Shown: positions 45,388 through 54,826, counted from the stretch's first letter. The stretch is DNA of 64,000 nt from Dehalococcoidia bacterium (GCA_022826965.1 JAJDTU010000013.1:1-64000); one strand, 5' to 3'. A program made the numbers and translations. Notes: generated from the letters alone by a model not told the origin.

Positions 45388-46680
45388 CTAGCCGCCTGCG
45401 GATACGCCGATGGCGCCGGACGCCCTAAGCTGGGCGATCTGCTCCTCTGGGAAGCCGTGTTCCTGCAGGATGTCGTCGGTGTCGGCGTCGAGCGGCGGGG
45501 CCGAGCGGGTCGTTCCGGTTTCGGTCTTCGACATTTCGATCAACGGCCCGACGTGGCGTTCGCTTCCGGTCAGCGGATGCTCGATCGAAGGCATCAGGTT
45601 CAGCGCCGCGACCTGCGGGTCGTCGGCCATGTCCTCGAGCCAGTTGACCGGTGAGGCCGGCGCGCCCGCGGCGTCCAGCCTGGCCATCCATTCAGCCAAG
45701 GTGCCGCCGGCCAGTTTCGACCGGATCTGCTCTTCAACACGGTCGGCGACCCGATCGGCATTCGGACCGATCGCGTTGAAATCAGGACTGTCGATTGGAT
45801 CGTCCGTGATTTCGAGAGCCTCGCGGATCTGGTCGCGATTCTGCGGCGTCAGCGCCCCCAGGATGATCGCGCCGTCCTGGACCGGGTAGCCGGAGTAGTA
45901 CAGCCGGAACGCCTTGCCCTGGTTCGGGCGACTGCGCCGAGCCTCGATCATCTCGGCGTAGGAAGCGCCGGCCTCGCGCATTTCGGACATCATCTGCCGC
46001 AGCGGCTCGATCAGGATCGAGTCGGAGACGGGAACGTCGCCAGCCCAGGGCGTCTGCAAGGCGAGGCCGGCGCCCAGGAGCGAGGTGGAGATCCGCTGAC
46101 CCTCGCCCGTCTTCTCGCGGTGATAGAGCGCGGCACAGACCCCCATTGCCCCACCGAGCGCTGCAATGTAATCGGACGGCGCGGTCGCCGTGATCTGTTC
46201 AGGCGCTCCGTTGGGAGCGATCTTCAGATCGCCCGCCACCAGACCCGAGTACGCCTGAACCATCGCATCGGAACCGGCGCGATGCGCGCTCGGTCCGCGC
46301 TGGCCAAAGCCTGTGACGTCGAAGTAAATCAGGTCTGGCCGAAACTGCCGCAGCGTGTCGTAATCCATCCCAATTCGCTCAGCCACACCCGGACGAACGT
46401 TGGTCACGAACACGTCGAACTGCGGGATCAGCCGGTGCGCGACGGCACGACCCTGAGGCTTGCCCAGATCGATCACGAGCCCACGCTTGCCGCGGTTCAG
46501 ACCGTGGTAGGCCTTGCTCTCGCCCGGCGCGAACTGCCCGATCTTGCGCGATGCGTCGCCTTGAGGCGACTCAAGCTTCACGACCTCCGCGCCAAGATCC
46601 GCCAGCGCGATGCCGCAATACGGCCCGGCGATGATCTGCGTCAGCTCCAACACCTTGATCCCGTCGAGCGGTCCCGGCAT
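45388..46680 (-). CDS. CaiB/BaiF class III CoA-transferase (paralogue 1 of 3)
   Basis: 430 residues from the ATG at 46680, with GAGGAG 6 bases upstream; the open frame continues upstream but that part is the shadow of the enoyl-CoA hydratase gene. It opens with GPLDGIKVLELTQIIAGPYC. The catalytic Asp is in TAPSDYIAALGGA; GQRISTSLLGAGLALQ has Ser in place of Asp after GQ. First gene of the minus-strand operon, divergent from the hydratase gene. Confidence 0.92.
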   Translation of the reverse strand: MPGPLDGIKVLELTQIIAGPYCGIALADLGAEVVKLESPQGDASRKIGQFAPGESKAYHGLNRGKRGLVIDLGKPQGRAVAHRLIPQFDVFVTNVRPGVAERIGMDYDTLRQFRPDLIYFDVTGFGQRGPSAHRAGSDAMVQAYSGLVAGDLKIAPNGAPEQITATAPSDYIAALGGAMGVCAALYHREKTGEGQRISTSLLGAGLALQTPWAGDVPVSDSILIEPLRQMMSEMREAGASYAEMIEARRSRPNQGKAFRLYYSGYPVQDGAIILGALTPQNRDQIREALEITDDPIDSPDFNAIGPNADRVADRVEEQIRSKLAGGTLAEWMARLDAAGAPASPVNWLEDMADDPQVAALNLMPSIEHPLTGSERHVGPLIEMSKTETGTTRSAPPLDADTDDILQEHGFPEEQIAQLRASGAIGVSAGG

Positions 46681-46764
46681 GAGCGACTCCTCAATCGCGC
46701 AGGTTACGCGAGGGCGGCGCGTAGACTCTGCAAGAGCGGCCAACGCTGATGAAACGAGCTGACA

Positions 46765-47631
46765 ATGCCCGACTACGAGAACATCCTGTACGAACAGGAC
46801 GGCCCGGTCGTCACCATCACCTGGAACAACCCCGAGACGCTCAACGCGATCACGCCGGCGCTTGAGCGCGAGTTCCACCACGCGCTCGACGTGGCCAATG
46901 CCGATCCGTCGGCGCGCTCGATCATCTTCACCGGCGCCGGACGCGCCTTCTCGTCCGGCTACAACATCGCCGGGGGGATCGACAGCGAGGTTGGCGGTCC
47001 GACCCAGCCGGTCTCCGAACACCTCGAGCGCTGGTTCAAGTTCTCGTCCAAGAATCCCGACATGATGATGCACCTGATGACGCTGGAGACGCCGATCATC
47101 GCGGCGGTCAACGGCTGGTGCATCGGCGGCGGATTCTGGTACTCGCTGGCCGCCGACATCACGATCGCCTCCGAGCGGGCCGTCTTTGCACAGCCGGAAG
47201 TGCGCATGATCTCCAACAGCTCCGTGCTCTTCGCCGCGCTCGTCGGTTGGAAGACTGCGCATCGCTACGCGCTGACCGGAGACCACTTCGATGCGCAGGA
47301 GGCCCTGCGGATCGGCGTGATCAACGAGGTCGTGCCGACCGAGGATCTCATGGAGAAGGCCGACGCGCTGGCCCGACGCCTGGCGCAAGTGCCCTCCCAC
47401 TCGATTCGCTACAACAAGCTGATCACGGCGCGGGGCCTCGAGGCCATGGGTTTGCGTAACGCGCTCAACGTCGGTTCGATGTTGTCGACGATGGTCGAAG
47501 CCTCGGCCGACGGGCCCGAGGTCGCTCACCTCGACGCGGCGCGCGAAGCCGGCGGCTTCGGAGCGTTCCTGAGAGCTCGAGACGAACCGTTCATCCCCGA
47601 ACCGTTCGGTCCGCGCAGCGACGAGAGCTAG
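46765..47631 (+). CDS. enoyl-CoA hydratase/isomerase family protein
   Basis: 288 residues of the crotonase fold. The CoA-binding and oxyanion regions are ITWNNPETLNAITPALEREF, FTGAGRAFSSGYNIAGG and, in the active site, PIIAAVNGWCIGGGFWYSLAADI. In place of the usual catalytic Glu of hydratases the block reads FAQPEVRMISNSSVLFAALVG, so the exact reaction (hydration, isomerisation or hydrolysis) is open. It begins the plus-strand module with the MaoC genes. Confidence 0.9.
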   Translation: MPDYENILYEQDGPVVTITWNNPETLNAITPALEREFHHALDVANADPSARSIIFTGAGRAFSSGYNIAGGIDSEVGGPTQPVSEHLERWFKFSSKNPDMMMHLMTLETPIIAAVNGWCIGGGFWYSLAADITIASERAVFAQPEVRMISNSSVLFAALVGWKTAHRYALTGDHFDAQEALRIGVINEVVPTEDLMEKADALARRLAQVPSHSIRYNKLITARGLEAMGLRNALNVGSMLSTMVEASADGPEVAHLDAAREAGGFGAFLRARDEPFIPEPFGPRSDES

Positions 47632-47702
47632 GGAAGCCAGCGTCCGAGCGTCTGGTAGCCTCTGCCCAGCCTCCGAGCCTCACGCCAAAGGGGGGTCTGT
47701 CA

Positions 47703-48251
47703 ATGGCTCGCGTCGAAGGACCCTACGACCTTGACGCCGTACGCAGCGAGTGGATCGGCCGTCAGACGGACATCGTTCCCGGACGCTACCCGGTCGAGTA
47801 CGACAGTATCCGACGCCACTGCCACATGGTCGAGGACACGAACCCGCTCTTCCTCGATCCCGAGTACGGCCGCTCATCCGAGCATGGCGCGGTGATCGCG
47901 CCGCCGGTGATGACCCGCTACTTCGCCGGCGCCGGCGTCTGGCCGCCATCTTCCGACAACCAGGTCAGTTTGCTCCTCTCGGTCCCGACTCGCGGAGAGC
48001 GAAACATCAACCTGAACACCGAGTGGGAATACCTGCTGCCCGCGAAAGTTGGCGACCACCTCGCCTCGCAGACCGAGGTCACCGACATCTACGAGAAGTC
48101 GATCAAGCTCGACCCACGCTCCGTCTGGATCGTGACCGAGACGCGCATCACCAACCAGGACGGCGAACTGGTCGCCGTCGGCACCAACACGCTTTGCACG
48201 CACCGGACTCCCGAACAAGTCGAAGCAGAAGAAGGCGAGCGCCCGCTATGA
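47703..48251 (+). CDS. MaoC-like dehydratase, N-terminal-type (FAS1-DH)
   Basis: 182 residues with a hot-dog fold of the FAS1_DH type. Typical blocks: WIGRQTDIVPGRYPVEYDSI, DTNPLFLDPEYGRSSEHG, VIAPPVMTRYFA and RNINLNTEWEYLLPAKVGDH. In this family the two hot-dog halves are often on separate chains that pair, and the second half follows here with overlapping start and stop (ATGA). Confidence 0.87.
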   Translation: MARVEGPYDLDAVRSEWIGRQTDIVPGRYPVEYDSIRRHCHMVEDTNPLFLDPEYGRSSEHGAVIAPPVMTRYFAGAGVWPPSSDNQVSLLLSVPTRGERNINLNTEWEYLLPAKVGDHLASQTEVTDIYEKSIKLDPRSVWIVTETRITNQDGELVAVGTNTLCTHRTPEQVEAEEGERPL

Positions 48252-48712
48252 CTACCAGGAATGCACCGAACAGCATCGCCACCGAGCAGACCTATTGGGA
48301 GGATGTCCGCGAGGGCGATCTGATCGAGGGCTACGATCTGACCCTCGACTGGACCAAGATGGTCGAGCAGGTCTCCGGCTCGCAGGACTTCTATCCCGTC
48401 CACCACGACCCAGGGTTCGCGGCCGAGGCCGGCCACCCGGCAATCTTCTACAACACCGGCTGGACCCAGGCCGCGCTCTGCCGAGTCGTCACCGACTGGG
48501 CCGGACCGGCCGGCTGGATGTCGAAGTTCCGCTTCGAGATGCGGCGCATGAACATCCCCGACGACGAGGTCCACGCGCGCGGCAAGGTCGTCGGCAAGTC
48601 CGACCTCGACGACTCGCACGGCCTGGTCGACCTCGAGGTCTGGCTGGAGAACGACCGCCTCGGCGTCACCACGCCCGGCTGGGCCACGGTGCGACTCCCA
48701 CTTCGAAAGTAG
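48248..48712 (+). CDS. MaoC-like dehydratase, C-terminal-type
   Basis: 154 residues from the ATG at 48248, overlapping the previous stop. The hydratase 2 signature appears as SGSQDFYPVHHDPGFAAEAG, with the HD-containing active site, then IFYNTGWTQAALCRVVTDW. It probably pairs with the product of the preceding gene to hydrate enoyl-CoA. The upstream extension of the frame is a shadow. Confidence 0.87.
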   Translation: MTTRNAPNSIATEQTYWEDVREGDLIEGYDLTLDWTKMVEQVSGSQDFYPVHHDPGFAAEAGHPAIFYNTGWTQAALCRVVTDWAGPAGWMSKFRFEMRRMNIPDDEVHARGKVVGKSDLDDSHGLVDLEVWLENDRLGVTTPGWATVRLPLRK

Positions 48713-48739
48713 TGGCCGGCTAACTCAAAGGACACGGAC

Positions 48740-49771
48740 ATGACTCGAATCGGCATCATCGGAGCCGGCGCCATTGGCGGTGTCGTCGGCGGTATGCTCA
48801 CCCGCGCCGGCTACGATGTCACTCTCTTCGACCACTGGGTCGAGCACGTCGATGCCATGAAGCGGGACGGCCTCCGCCTCAGCGGCCCGTTGATCGGTGA
48901 CATCCGAGTCCCGGTCAACGCCAGGCATCTCTACGAAGCGCAGGAGATCTCCGAGCCCTTCGATCTCGGCTTCGTCGCCGTCAAGAGCTACGACACCGAG
49001 TGGGCTTCGGCCTTCATCTCGCCGCTGGTCAGGGAGGACGGCGCAATTGTCGACTTCCAGAACGGGATCAACGACGAGCGAGTCGCAGCCGTGGTTGGCC
49101 GCAAACGGACGTTGGGCTGCGTGATCACGATCGGTTGCGGGATGTACGACCCGGGCCACTGCATCCGCACCGACACCCGGACGCTGGGCTTCAAGGTCGG
49201 CGAACTGGACGGCTCCGACTCCGACCGCGCCCGCGACATCGCCGCGATCGTCAACCACGTTGCCGGCGCCGAGTCGACCACGAATCTCTGGGGCGAGCGC
49301 TGGGGCAAACTGGCCGTCAACTGCATGGCCAACCCGATCGCCGGCCTCTCCGGCTACGGCTCGGGTGAGGTCCGCGCCCGCGACGACACCCGCTGGCTTT
49401 GCACCAGAATCGCCGCCGAGGTCATCCAGGTCGGCCGCGCCTACGGACACAACATCGACGGCGTCTGGGGAATCGACGCCCAGAAGTTCGTCGATGTCGC
49501 CAACGGAGCCGACTCAACCGAACTCGACGCCGAACTCATCGCCGGAGCCCAGGCCCTCGGCGCCGGCCGCCCCAGCTTCCTCCAGGACGTCATCCGAGGC
49601 CGCCGCGTCGAGATCGACGCCCTCAACGGCTGGGTCGTCGACCAGGGCAAAGCCGTCGAAGTCGCCACCCCAATCAACCAGGCCGTGTCAGAAGTCGTCC
49701 GCTCATTCCCCGTCGGAGAGCTCCGCTCGGACCCAGCCAACATCGCCCGGATCATGGATCGGCTGGCCTAG
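48740..49771 (+). CDS. ketopantoate reductase-like (ApbA/PanE) dehydrogenase
   Basis: 343 residues. NADPH-binding IGIIGAGAIGGVVGGML starts the Rossmann domain; the catalytic region includes FVAVKSYDTEWA, VDFQNGINDERVAA and the helical domain WGKLAVNCMANPIAGL. It is 27 bases after the MaoC pair and probably co-transcribed. Within a CoA-linked degradation module, a hydroxyacid dehydrogenase role on another 2-oxo acid is as likely as pantothenate synthesis. Confidence 0.88.
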   Translation: MTRIGIIGAGAIGGVVGGMLTRAGYDVTLFDHWVEHVDAMKRDGLRLSGPLIGDIRVPVNARHLYEAQEISEPFDLGFVAVKSYDTEWASAFISPLVREDGAIVDFQNGINDERVAAVVGRKRTLGCVITIGCGMYDPGHCIRTDTRTLGFKVGELDGSDSDRARDIAAIVNHVAGAESTTNLWGERWGKLAVNCMANPIAGLSGYGSGEVRARDDTRWLCTRIAAEVIQVGRAYGHNIDGVWGIDAQKFVDVANGADSTELDAELIAGAQALGAGRPSFLQDVIRGRRVEIDALNGWVVDQGKAVEVATPINQAVSEVVRSFPVGELRSDPANIARIMDRLA

Positions 49772-49922
49772 ACCAGGCTGATGCCTGAGACGCCAGACGC
49801 AATGCCGTCGAATGCGTCCTTCTGTCTGACCGCGTTGCGTCACAGATGTGATCGCAGCCCTAGAGTCCCTGAAGCTAACGCGGTTGACACCTAGATGCCG
49901 CGCGCGCACTCGGGTTTACCGA

Positions 49923-51065
49923 TTACCGAGACGACCCTGCAATGGCTTTCAGGTCCTCCGCACCTATAAGTGCTCTCTGCAACCTTCCAGCCACTGTCGC
50001 GACTTTCGTGTCGAAGGTCGAGAACAGGACGTTGATGTCTGAGTCTCGACTGTACTCCTCAGTACGTGACAGGCTGTGCCGAACAATCGTTGTTGCGAGA
50101 ACCTCTGCCAACATTGCCTGAAAGGCCGAAGAATGCTGTCCAGGCCAGCCTTCATCTCTGCTGCCCAGTATGCGAGAAAGGGCCTGATGTCCAGCATTCA
50201 CCCGAAGGACACCGGTGGACTCTTCGAACCACGCCCTGCGTGGAATGTCGTGAATGTCTAAGTCTATCTCAAGCCCTCCTGATCTTGCCTGGCTGAACCG
50301 CAGGTCTGCCGTCGCCCGCTGATCCCCTAAGGTCGCCTCGATCGTGCCAGTGCCGTCCTGTTGGTCGCTGATCAAGTCGACCACGCAGACGCCAGCATTC
50401 AGTTCGTAATCATACTGAAAGATGTGCTCATCCGCCGTGATCTGAATCACGCCCGCGGGGCTTACTTGTATTGTCAATTCGTCGTCATTTGCCACTATCT
50501 CCCACGGCGCGTACAAGAGGGCTCTTCGTACTTTGCTGGTCTGCAATGTGTACGACCGCCGTTGCCACTGCAACTCTTCGATCACCGGGGCCTCACGTGT
50601 TCGCCACCTGATGCTTGCTTCGGCACGGTGAGATCTATAGCGAGCGAATACATTTGCAATCTCTCCGTCTTGCTCACCTCGTATGCGAATCCCTTTACTG
50701 AAGTAGCCCTTGCGAGGTTTGAGGGTCTCCGCGAAGGCGTAGGTCTCACCGCTCAGCAGAGACACCTGCACGTGTACGAGCGGTGCGTCTCCGCCTGGGA
50801 CGGTTGCATCCCTCTCTCGGTACCGCAGTGTCAGCCTTCCTGCCATTGAAGGATCCAGGGTCGACGAAGATGGAACGATAGAAAGGCCAACTTGGTGTGT
50901 TTGGGTAGAACCTCCACCGGGGCCATCTGCCGCCAACTCTTCCTCTTGGAGGTAGTCACCGAGAATTCGACCGGCGTCACGGAATTTTCTTCTGTTCTCG
51001 TCGGACACCTTTCCAGTCCGCTCGGCCTGTGCCAGCTTTTGCAAACGTTCGATGTGAGGAGCCAA
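49923..51065 (-). CDS. unknown beta-rich protein of a GHKL-ATPase operon
   Basis: 380 residues, no family recognised. The N-terminal ~50 residues are helical and charged; the middle is beta-rich, with alternating strands (GRLTLRYRER, VHVQVSLLSGETYAFAETL, CVVDLISDQQDG), resembling Ig-like or related folds; the last ~70 residues are helical (FQAMLAEVLATTIVRHSLSR). It follows the GHKL gene by 6 bases, so it is probably its partner or effector. Base composition is clearly less GC-rich than most of the window. Confidence 0.75.
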   Translation of the reverse strand: MAPHIERLQKLAQAERTGKVSDENRRKFRDAGRILGDYLQEEELAADGPGGGSTQTHQVGLSIVPSSSTLDPSMAGRLTLRYRERDATVPGGDAPLVHVQVSLLSGETYAFAETLKPRKGYFSKGIRIRGEQDGEIANVFARYRSHRAEASIRWRTREAPVIEELQWQRRSYTLQTSKVRRALLYAPWEIVANDDELTIQVSPAGVIQITADEHIFQYDYELNAGVCVVDLISDQQDGTGTIEATLGDQRATADLRFSQARSGGLEIDLDIHDIPRRAWFEESTGVLRVNAGHQALSRILGSRDEGWPGQHSSAFQAMLAEVLATTIVRHSLSRTEEYSRDSDINVLFSTFDTKVATVAGRLQRALIGAEDLKAIAGSSR

Positions 51066-51071
51066 GAGGCC

Positions 51072-52112
51072 CTATAGCGCTGCCTGCAACGCCTTCACAA
51101 AGGGATGTTCGCGCACCAGTCCTTCACGGTCCCGCCTGACTAACCGTGTCGGGTTGCGCTCTTCAGGTCGTAGACCCTTGCTCTCGCGCAGGTCCAAATC
51201 TTGAATCAGAATTGCGAGTCCTGGGATGTCCACAGAACCGTACAGCCGACCGAGATGAGTAGCTTCAGGTTCTCTGGAGAACCGACCTCCGGAGAAGACG
51301 TCGTATGCAGCGCCACGAGAGGTGATTGTCAGGGAATGCTTCCAGTACGTTCGTTCCTTGCCGTCAATGAGCGATGTAGGTGACTCATGCAGAACGTATG
51401 AGGCTGCAGCATCAGGATAGCCCTGAATTGCCAGCTCACCTTCCTCTAACAGATTGCCCTTCGGGTCCGGGTAGGCCAGCTCTACGGAACGAATCTTGCC
51501 GCTCTCCCTCAAGAAGATTCTCGAACGGCTCCGCCCCGTGATAATCGGGCGCAAGGCGTAGTGCCTGCTCAGATCCTCCAGCAAGGTCGAATGCCTCGGA
51601 ACTCGAAATCGATCCTGTACTTCAAGACGGACATCTGTGCCTCGGCGATCTCGCGATTTAGATGGCAACCTCCTTACGCGATATTCGCGGGTCGCCGTGT
51701 GGCGGTGCTCGATTGAGAACTCATGGTGTTCGCCATCCTTCCAAGTCGTCCAGGAAACTGGACCAAAATGGACGACATCGCGACCCCCACGTCCAAAGAA
51801 GCCTCTCACGCTCGTGCCATCGTCAAACCCGCTAGTCTCATCTCCCATCACTGCCAGTCGGCTGTCGATATCCGCCCTGGACATGCCTTCCGCTTCGTCG
51901 CTCACTCGAATGACCTTCGGCCGGCTACGCCGGTGTTCAACTTCAATGACGATTTCGCCGGGCTGGCCGAGCCTTACGTACGAATCGTCTGCGTTGGTCA
52001 CCAGTTCAATCAAGGCACGGCGGACATCGTTCCCCATAGCAAGTTCAATGTCTTCCCTGAATCCACGATCAGAGAGTCGGAGTTCACCGCTCGCTACGGT
52101 TTCGTCAGCCAC
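51072..52112 (-). CDS. GHKL-type ATPase (MORC/MutL/Hsp90-like)
   Basis: 346 residues. The Bergerat ATP fold is visible: the N-box ALIELVTNADDSY with Glu36 and Asn40, the G1 box VSDEAEGMS (D72 to M77; the middle Gly of the usual DxGxG is Ala here) and the G2 lid RGFFGRGGRDVVHFG at 103-117. It lacks a histidine-kinase phosphoacceptor domain. After ~140 residues the sequence is a beta-rich transducer-like domain. In bacteria such stand-alone GHKL ATPases are often part of DNA-processing or phage-defence systems. The overlap with the upstream gene is 19 bases. Confidence 0.85.
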   Translation of the reverse strand: MADETVASGELRLSDRGFREDIELAMGNDVRRALIELVTNADDSYVRLGQPGEIVIEVEHRRSRPKVIRVSDEAEGMSRADIDSRLAVMGDETSGFDDGTSVRGFFGRGGRDVVHFGPVSWTTWKDGEHHEFSIEHRHTATREYRVRRLPSKSRDRRGTDVRLEVQDRFRVPRHSTLLEDLSRHYALRPIITGRSRSRIFLRESGKIRSVELAYPDPKGNLLEEGELAIQGYPDAAASYVLHESPTSLIDGKERTYWKHSLTITSRGAAYDVFSGGRFSREPEATHLGRLYGSVDIPGLAILIQDLDLRESKGLRPEERNPTRLVRRDREGLVREHPFVKALQAAL

Positions 52113-52660
52113 GCCAAAAACCTCTCAACCTCGCGAAAGCCCGCTGTGCGGGCCGCGGTGGTCATGTCTTGGATGCGCCTAGCTACTGCATTCGGCGGTG
52201 CATCAGGAAGAAGCCCTACGGTGTCGGCCGCCGCGGCGGACTCAGGAGGATCCTCTCCATTGAGCCATCGATCGTATTGGGGGTGCTCCGTCAGCATCTG
52301 CAGTGAACGATGATCCGAGAGCCTGAGCTTGTTGGCACCCGCGGCCGGTGTGTCCGAAGGTTCTGTTGCCAAGTACTCCTCACACCACGAAACGCCGTCA
52401 GGAGTGAGAATCCAATTCGTCCTCTCGCTACCAGCAACAAGTTGCCCGTTCTTCGCCTTTCTTGCATCAGTAAGCGCAACCCTCGCGGTGTCTTGCTTGG
52501 GGTATTGCGGATACTTGTGCCACGAGAATCGACTTGGAGCCAGTTCGAAGCACTTGACAGCAATGTCTTCGGTGTGATGCCTTGCAGTTGCCCCACCGAC
52601 GGCGTAAAGCGCAAGCACGGCGATCTGAGGATTGGAGAGCCTCTCTACCGTTTCGTACAT
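52094..52660 (-). CDS. winged-helix-like protein, first gene of the GHKL operon
   Basis: 188 residues from the ATG at 52660, chosen over a TTG nine bases earlier because its GGGA is properly spaced. Residues 1-100 (NPQIAVLALYAVGGATARHH, DTARVALTDARKAKNGQLV and NWILTPDGVSWCEEYL) look like a winged helix ending in a wing with the LT..G pattern common in restriction-type proteins. The rest is helical. No exact family is recognised. It could be a DNA-binding or sensing component. Its 3' end overlaps the GHKL start by 19 bases. Confidence 0.75.
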   Translation of the reverse strand: MYETVERLSNPQIAVLALYAVGGATARHHTEDIAVKCFELAPSRFSWHKYPQYPKQDTARVALTDARKAKNGQLVAGSERTNWILTPDGVSWCEEYLATEPSDTPAAGANKLRLSDHRSLQMLTEHPQYDRWLNGEDPPESAAAADTVGLLPDAPPNAVARRIQDMTTAARTAGFREVERFLAWLTKP

Positions 52661-52684
52661 GCGCGGCAATCCCGTGTATCAAAT

Positions 52685-53878
52685 CTAGCCTCCACCATTA
52701 CCCCCAAACTCCGGCAGGACCTTCTCCGAGAAATCCTCGATTGTCCTCAGGATTTCGCCCTGGCTCAGCAGACCGTTGTACTGCCACATGAAGATCCACG
52801 ACACCGGCGTCACGTCGAGCATCGACTGCACCTGACGCTTCACCGAGTCCAGCGTCCCCGCGAACAGCAGGCCGTTCTCGAGCTGCTGCTCGGGGGTCAT
52901 GATCTCGCCGTTCGGCGGACGCAGCGCCTCGGCGAAGCCGAACGGTGCGAACCAGGCGCCGCCCGCAAACGCGGCTGAGTGACGCCAGAGTTCCATCGCC
53001 TCCTCGTCCGTGTCGGTGATGATCACATCTCTGAGCACACCCAGCCCCTCGCCCGGCTTGAGATCCCGGCCGACTGACGCCGCCTCTTCCTGGTAGACCT
53101 CGTACAGCCGATTCTGCAGCTCCGGGTACATCGGCGGCAGGATCGCCGTGATCCCCTCGCGCGCGCACCAGCGGATCGTGCGCTCCGACGACGCGAACGG
53201 CTGGAACAGCGGTGGGTGCGGCTTCTGCAGCGGCTTGGGCACGACGCCGATCTGGCGGACGATGTTGCTCTCGTCCACGCCCTTGCCGTACATCCGCGTC
53301 GCCTCGATATCCCAGGGCGTGCCCTCGGGCGGGATCTGCCAGGCGTGACCCTTGTACTCGACCATCTCCTCGGTCCAGCACTTGCGGATGATGTTGAAGT
53401 GCTCCTCGAAGGCGGCCCGGTTGGCGGCATCGATCGCGTCGTGATTGCCCGGGTGCGCCGCGTGGACGCCGTGGATCTGTTGGGCCAGCGTGTCGACCCA
53501 GCGCCGCTGGTAGCCGCGCGCGAATCCGGCCAGCGCCCGACCGCCGGTCATGTGGTCGAGCATCGCGATATCTTCGGCCACCCGGATCGGGTTCTGCGCC
53601 GGCAGGACCAGTCCGAGCTGGCCGACCCGGATCCGCTCCGTCTGCATCGCCAGGTAGAGGTCCAGCATGATCGGATTGGGCGAGACCTCGAAGCCTTCGA
53701 TGTGGAAGTGGTGCTCGGTGAACCCGATCGAGTCATAGCCCAGCGCGTCGCCCGCTTTGGCGAACGCCGACAGGTCCTCGAGCATGTCCTGGTACAGCTC
53801 GGGACGATTCCCGGCCATGCCGGCCTCAATATCCTCGCGCGTACCGACCGAAGGAAGGAAAAAAAGACTGACTTGCAT
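52685..53878 (-). CDS. LLM-class flavin-dependent oxidoreductase (luciferase-like)
   Basis: 397 residues from the ATG at 53878. It is closer to the LuxA-like subgroup than the other three LLM proteins in this window: GYDSIGFTEHHFHIEGFEVS, RIRVGQLGLVLPAQNPIRVAE, and MLDHMTGGRALAGFARGYQ. It probably uses reduced FMN for oxygenation of an unknown substrate. Codon use is GC-rich as in most of the window, in contrast to the neighbours on its upstream side. Confidence 0.92.
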   Translation of the reverse strand: MQVSLFFLPSVGTREDIEAGMAGNRPELYQDMLEDLSAFAKAGDALGYDSIGFTEHHFHIEGFEVSPNPIMLDLYLAMQTERIRVGQLGLVLPAQNPIRVAEDIAMLDHMTGGRALAGFARGYQRRWVDTLAQQIHGVHAAHPGNHDAIDAANRAAFEEHFNIIRKCWTEEMVEYKGHAWQIPPEGTPWDIEATRMYGKGVDESNIVRQIGVVPKPLQKPHPPLFQPFASSERTIRWCAREGITAILPPMYPELQNRLYEVYQEEAASVGRDLKPGEGLGVLRDVIITDTDEEAMELWRHSAAFAGGAWFAPFGFAEALRPPNGEIMTPEQQLENGLLFAGTLDSVKRQVQSMLDVTPVSWIFMWQYNGLLSQGEILRTIEDFSEKVLPEFGGNGGG

Positions 53879-53896
53879 CGGAGATCCTTTATCTGA

Positions 53897-53934
53897 CACC
53901 CTCTCCCTCTGGGAGCGGGTTGGGGTGAGGGTTC
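53897..53934. repeat. dispersed palindromic repeat, family A, inverted and diverged
   Basis: CCCTCTCCC-TCT-GGGAGCGGG followed by TTGGGGTGAGGG, the reverse orientation of the copies at 9064, 11251 and 15864. It fills the gap between the LLM and alpha/beta hydrolase genes. Confidence 0.6.
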
Positions 53935-54696
53935 CTAGTGGAGGGACGACAGAAACGACGACACCGCGTCGTTGAAGTCCGCCGGGTTGTCAATGTTGGC
54001 CGCGTGTCCCGCATTCGGGATGACCGCCTTGGTACTCCCGGGAATCTTGTTCACCATGTAGTCCGTACCGGCGAGAAACGGTTCGTCGTGCTCGCCGACC
54101 AGCACCAGCGTCGGCTTGTCGATGCTGGACAGCGACTGGATGATCCGGTTGTCGAACTGAGCCAGCATCCCCCGAGCCGCCCTGGCCAGTCCGGCCGCCG
54201 AGCGGTGCGTCGAGACCCGAACCTCCTCCGAGCCGCCCAGCGCCGCCAGCCCGTCGCGCTCGAGCGCTTCCGCCCGAGGAATCGCCATGCCCGTGTTCCA
54301 GCCTTCGCGAGCCTTCGGATTGTTGTACCCGGGACCCGTATCGAACAGCATCAGCGCCTCCGTCCGCTCGGGATAGGCGACATTGAACGCCAGCGACATG
54401 TACCCGCCCAGCGACAACCCCCCGATCACCGCGCTCTCCACGCCCTCGGCGTCCAGGATCGCGGCCATGTCGTCCACCGTCTCGGCCTCGCTGTAGCAGG
54501 ACGGGTCCTCCGGCGAGTCCGTCAGCCCATGCCCGCGCATGTCCCAGACAATCAGCCTGTGAACCCGGGAAAGCAGGTCGAGCTGCCCCGCCCACATCTG
54601 CGAGGTCGCGCCGTAACCGTGCGAGAGCAGGATCGTCGGCCCCGAACCCCGTGCCTCGTAGTGGATGCCGACGCCGTCACGGTCAATGCTGGGCAT
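53935..54696 (-). CDS. alpha/beta-fold hydrolase
   Basis: 253 residues from the ATG at 54696, preceded by GGGAGG. The oxyanion loop is ILLSHGYGATSQMW, the nucleophile elbow is GLSLGGYMS (Ser), the acid is in LVLVGEHDEPF and the His is in VIPNAGHAANID. Small ester or enol-lactone hydrolysis is typical. It is followed by the LLM gene, and the pair may act on the same substrate. Confidence 0.92.
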   Translation of the reverse strand: MPSIDRDGVGIHYEARGSGPTILLSHGYGATSQMWAGQLDLLSRVHRLIVWDMRGHGLTDSPEDPSCYSEAETVDDMAAILDAEGVESAVIGGLSLGGYMSLAFNVAYPERTEALMLFDTGPGYNNPKAREGWNTGMAIPRAEALERDGLAALGGSEEVRVSTHRSAAGLARAARGMLAQFDNRIIQSLSSIDKPTLVLVGEHDEPFLAGTDYMVNKIPGSTKAVIPNAGHAANIDNPADFNDAVSSFLSSLH

Positions 54697-54826
54697 GTTT
54701 TCGCCTCCCGTTTCGCAATAGGATAGGGTGACCTCTTCGTTGGACCGACTAGCGAATCGTGCTGGATGCAAGGAGCGGGTCATCCGCCCCGCGCCAAGAG
54801 GCCAGAGGACACGTTAAAGGCGCACG

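Noticed and set aside
49772-49922. Possible attachment site for the AT-richer operon
   Set aside because: No tRNA end, no integrase gene and no clear direct repeat with the other boundary near 52680 could be seen.
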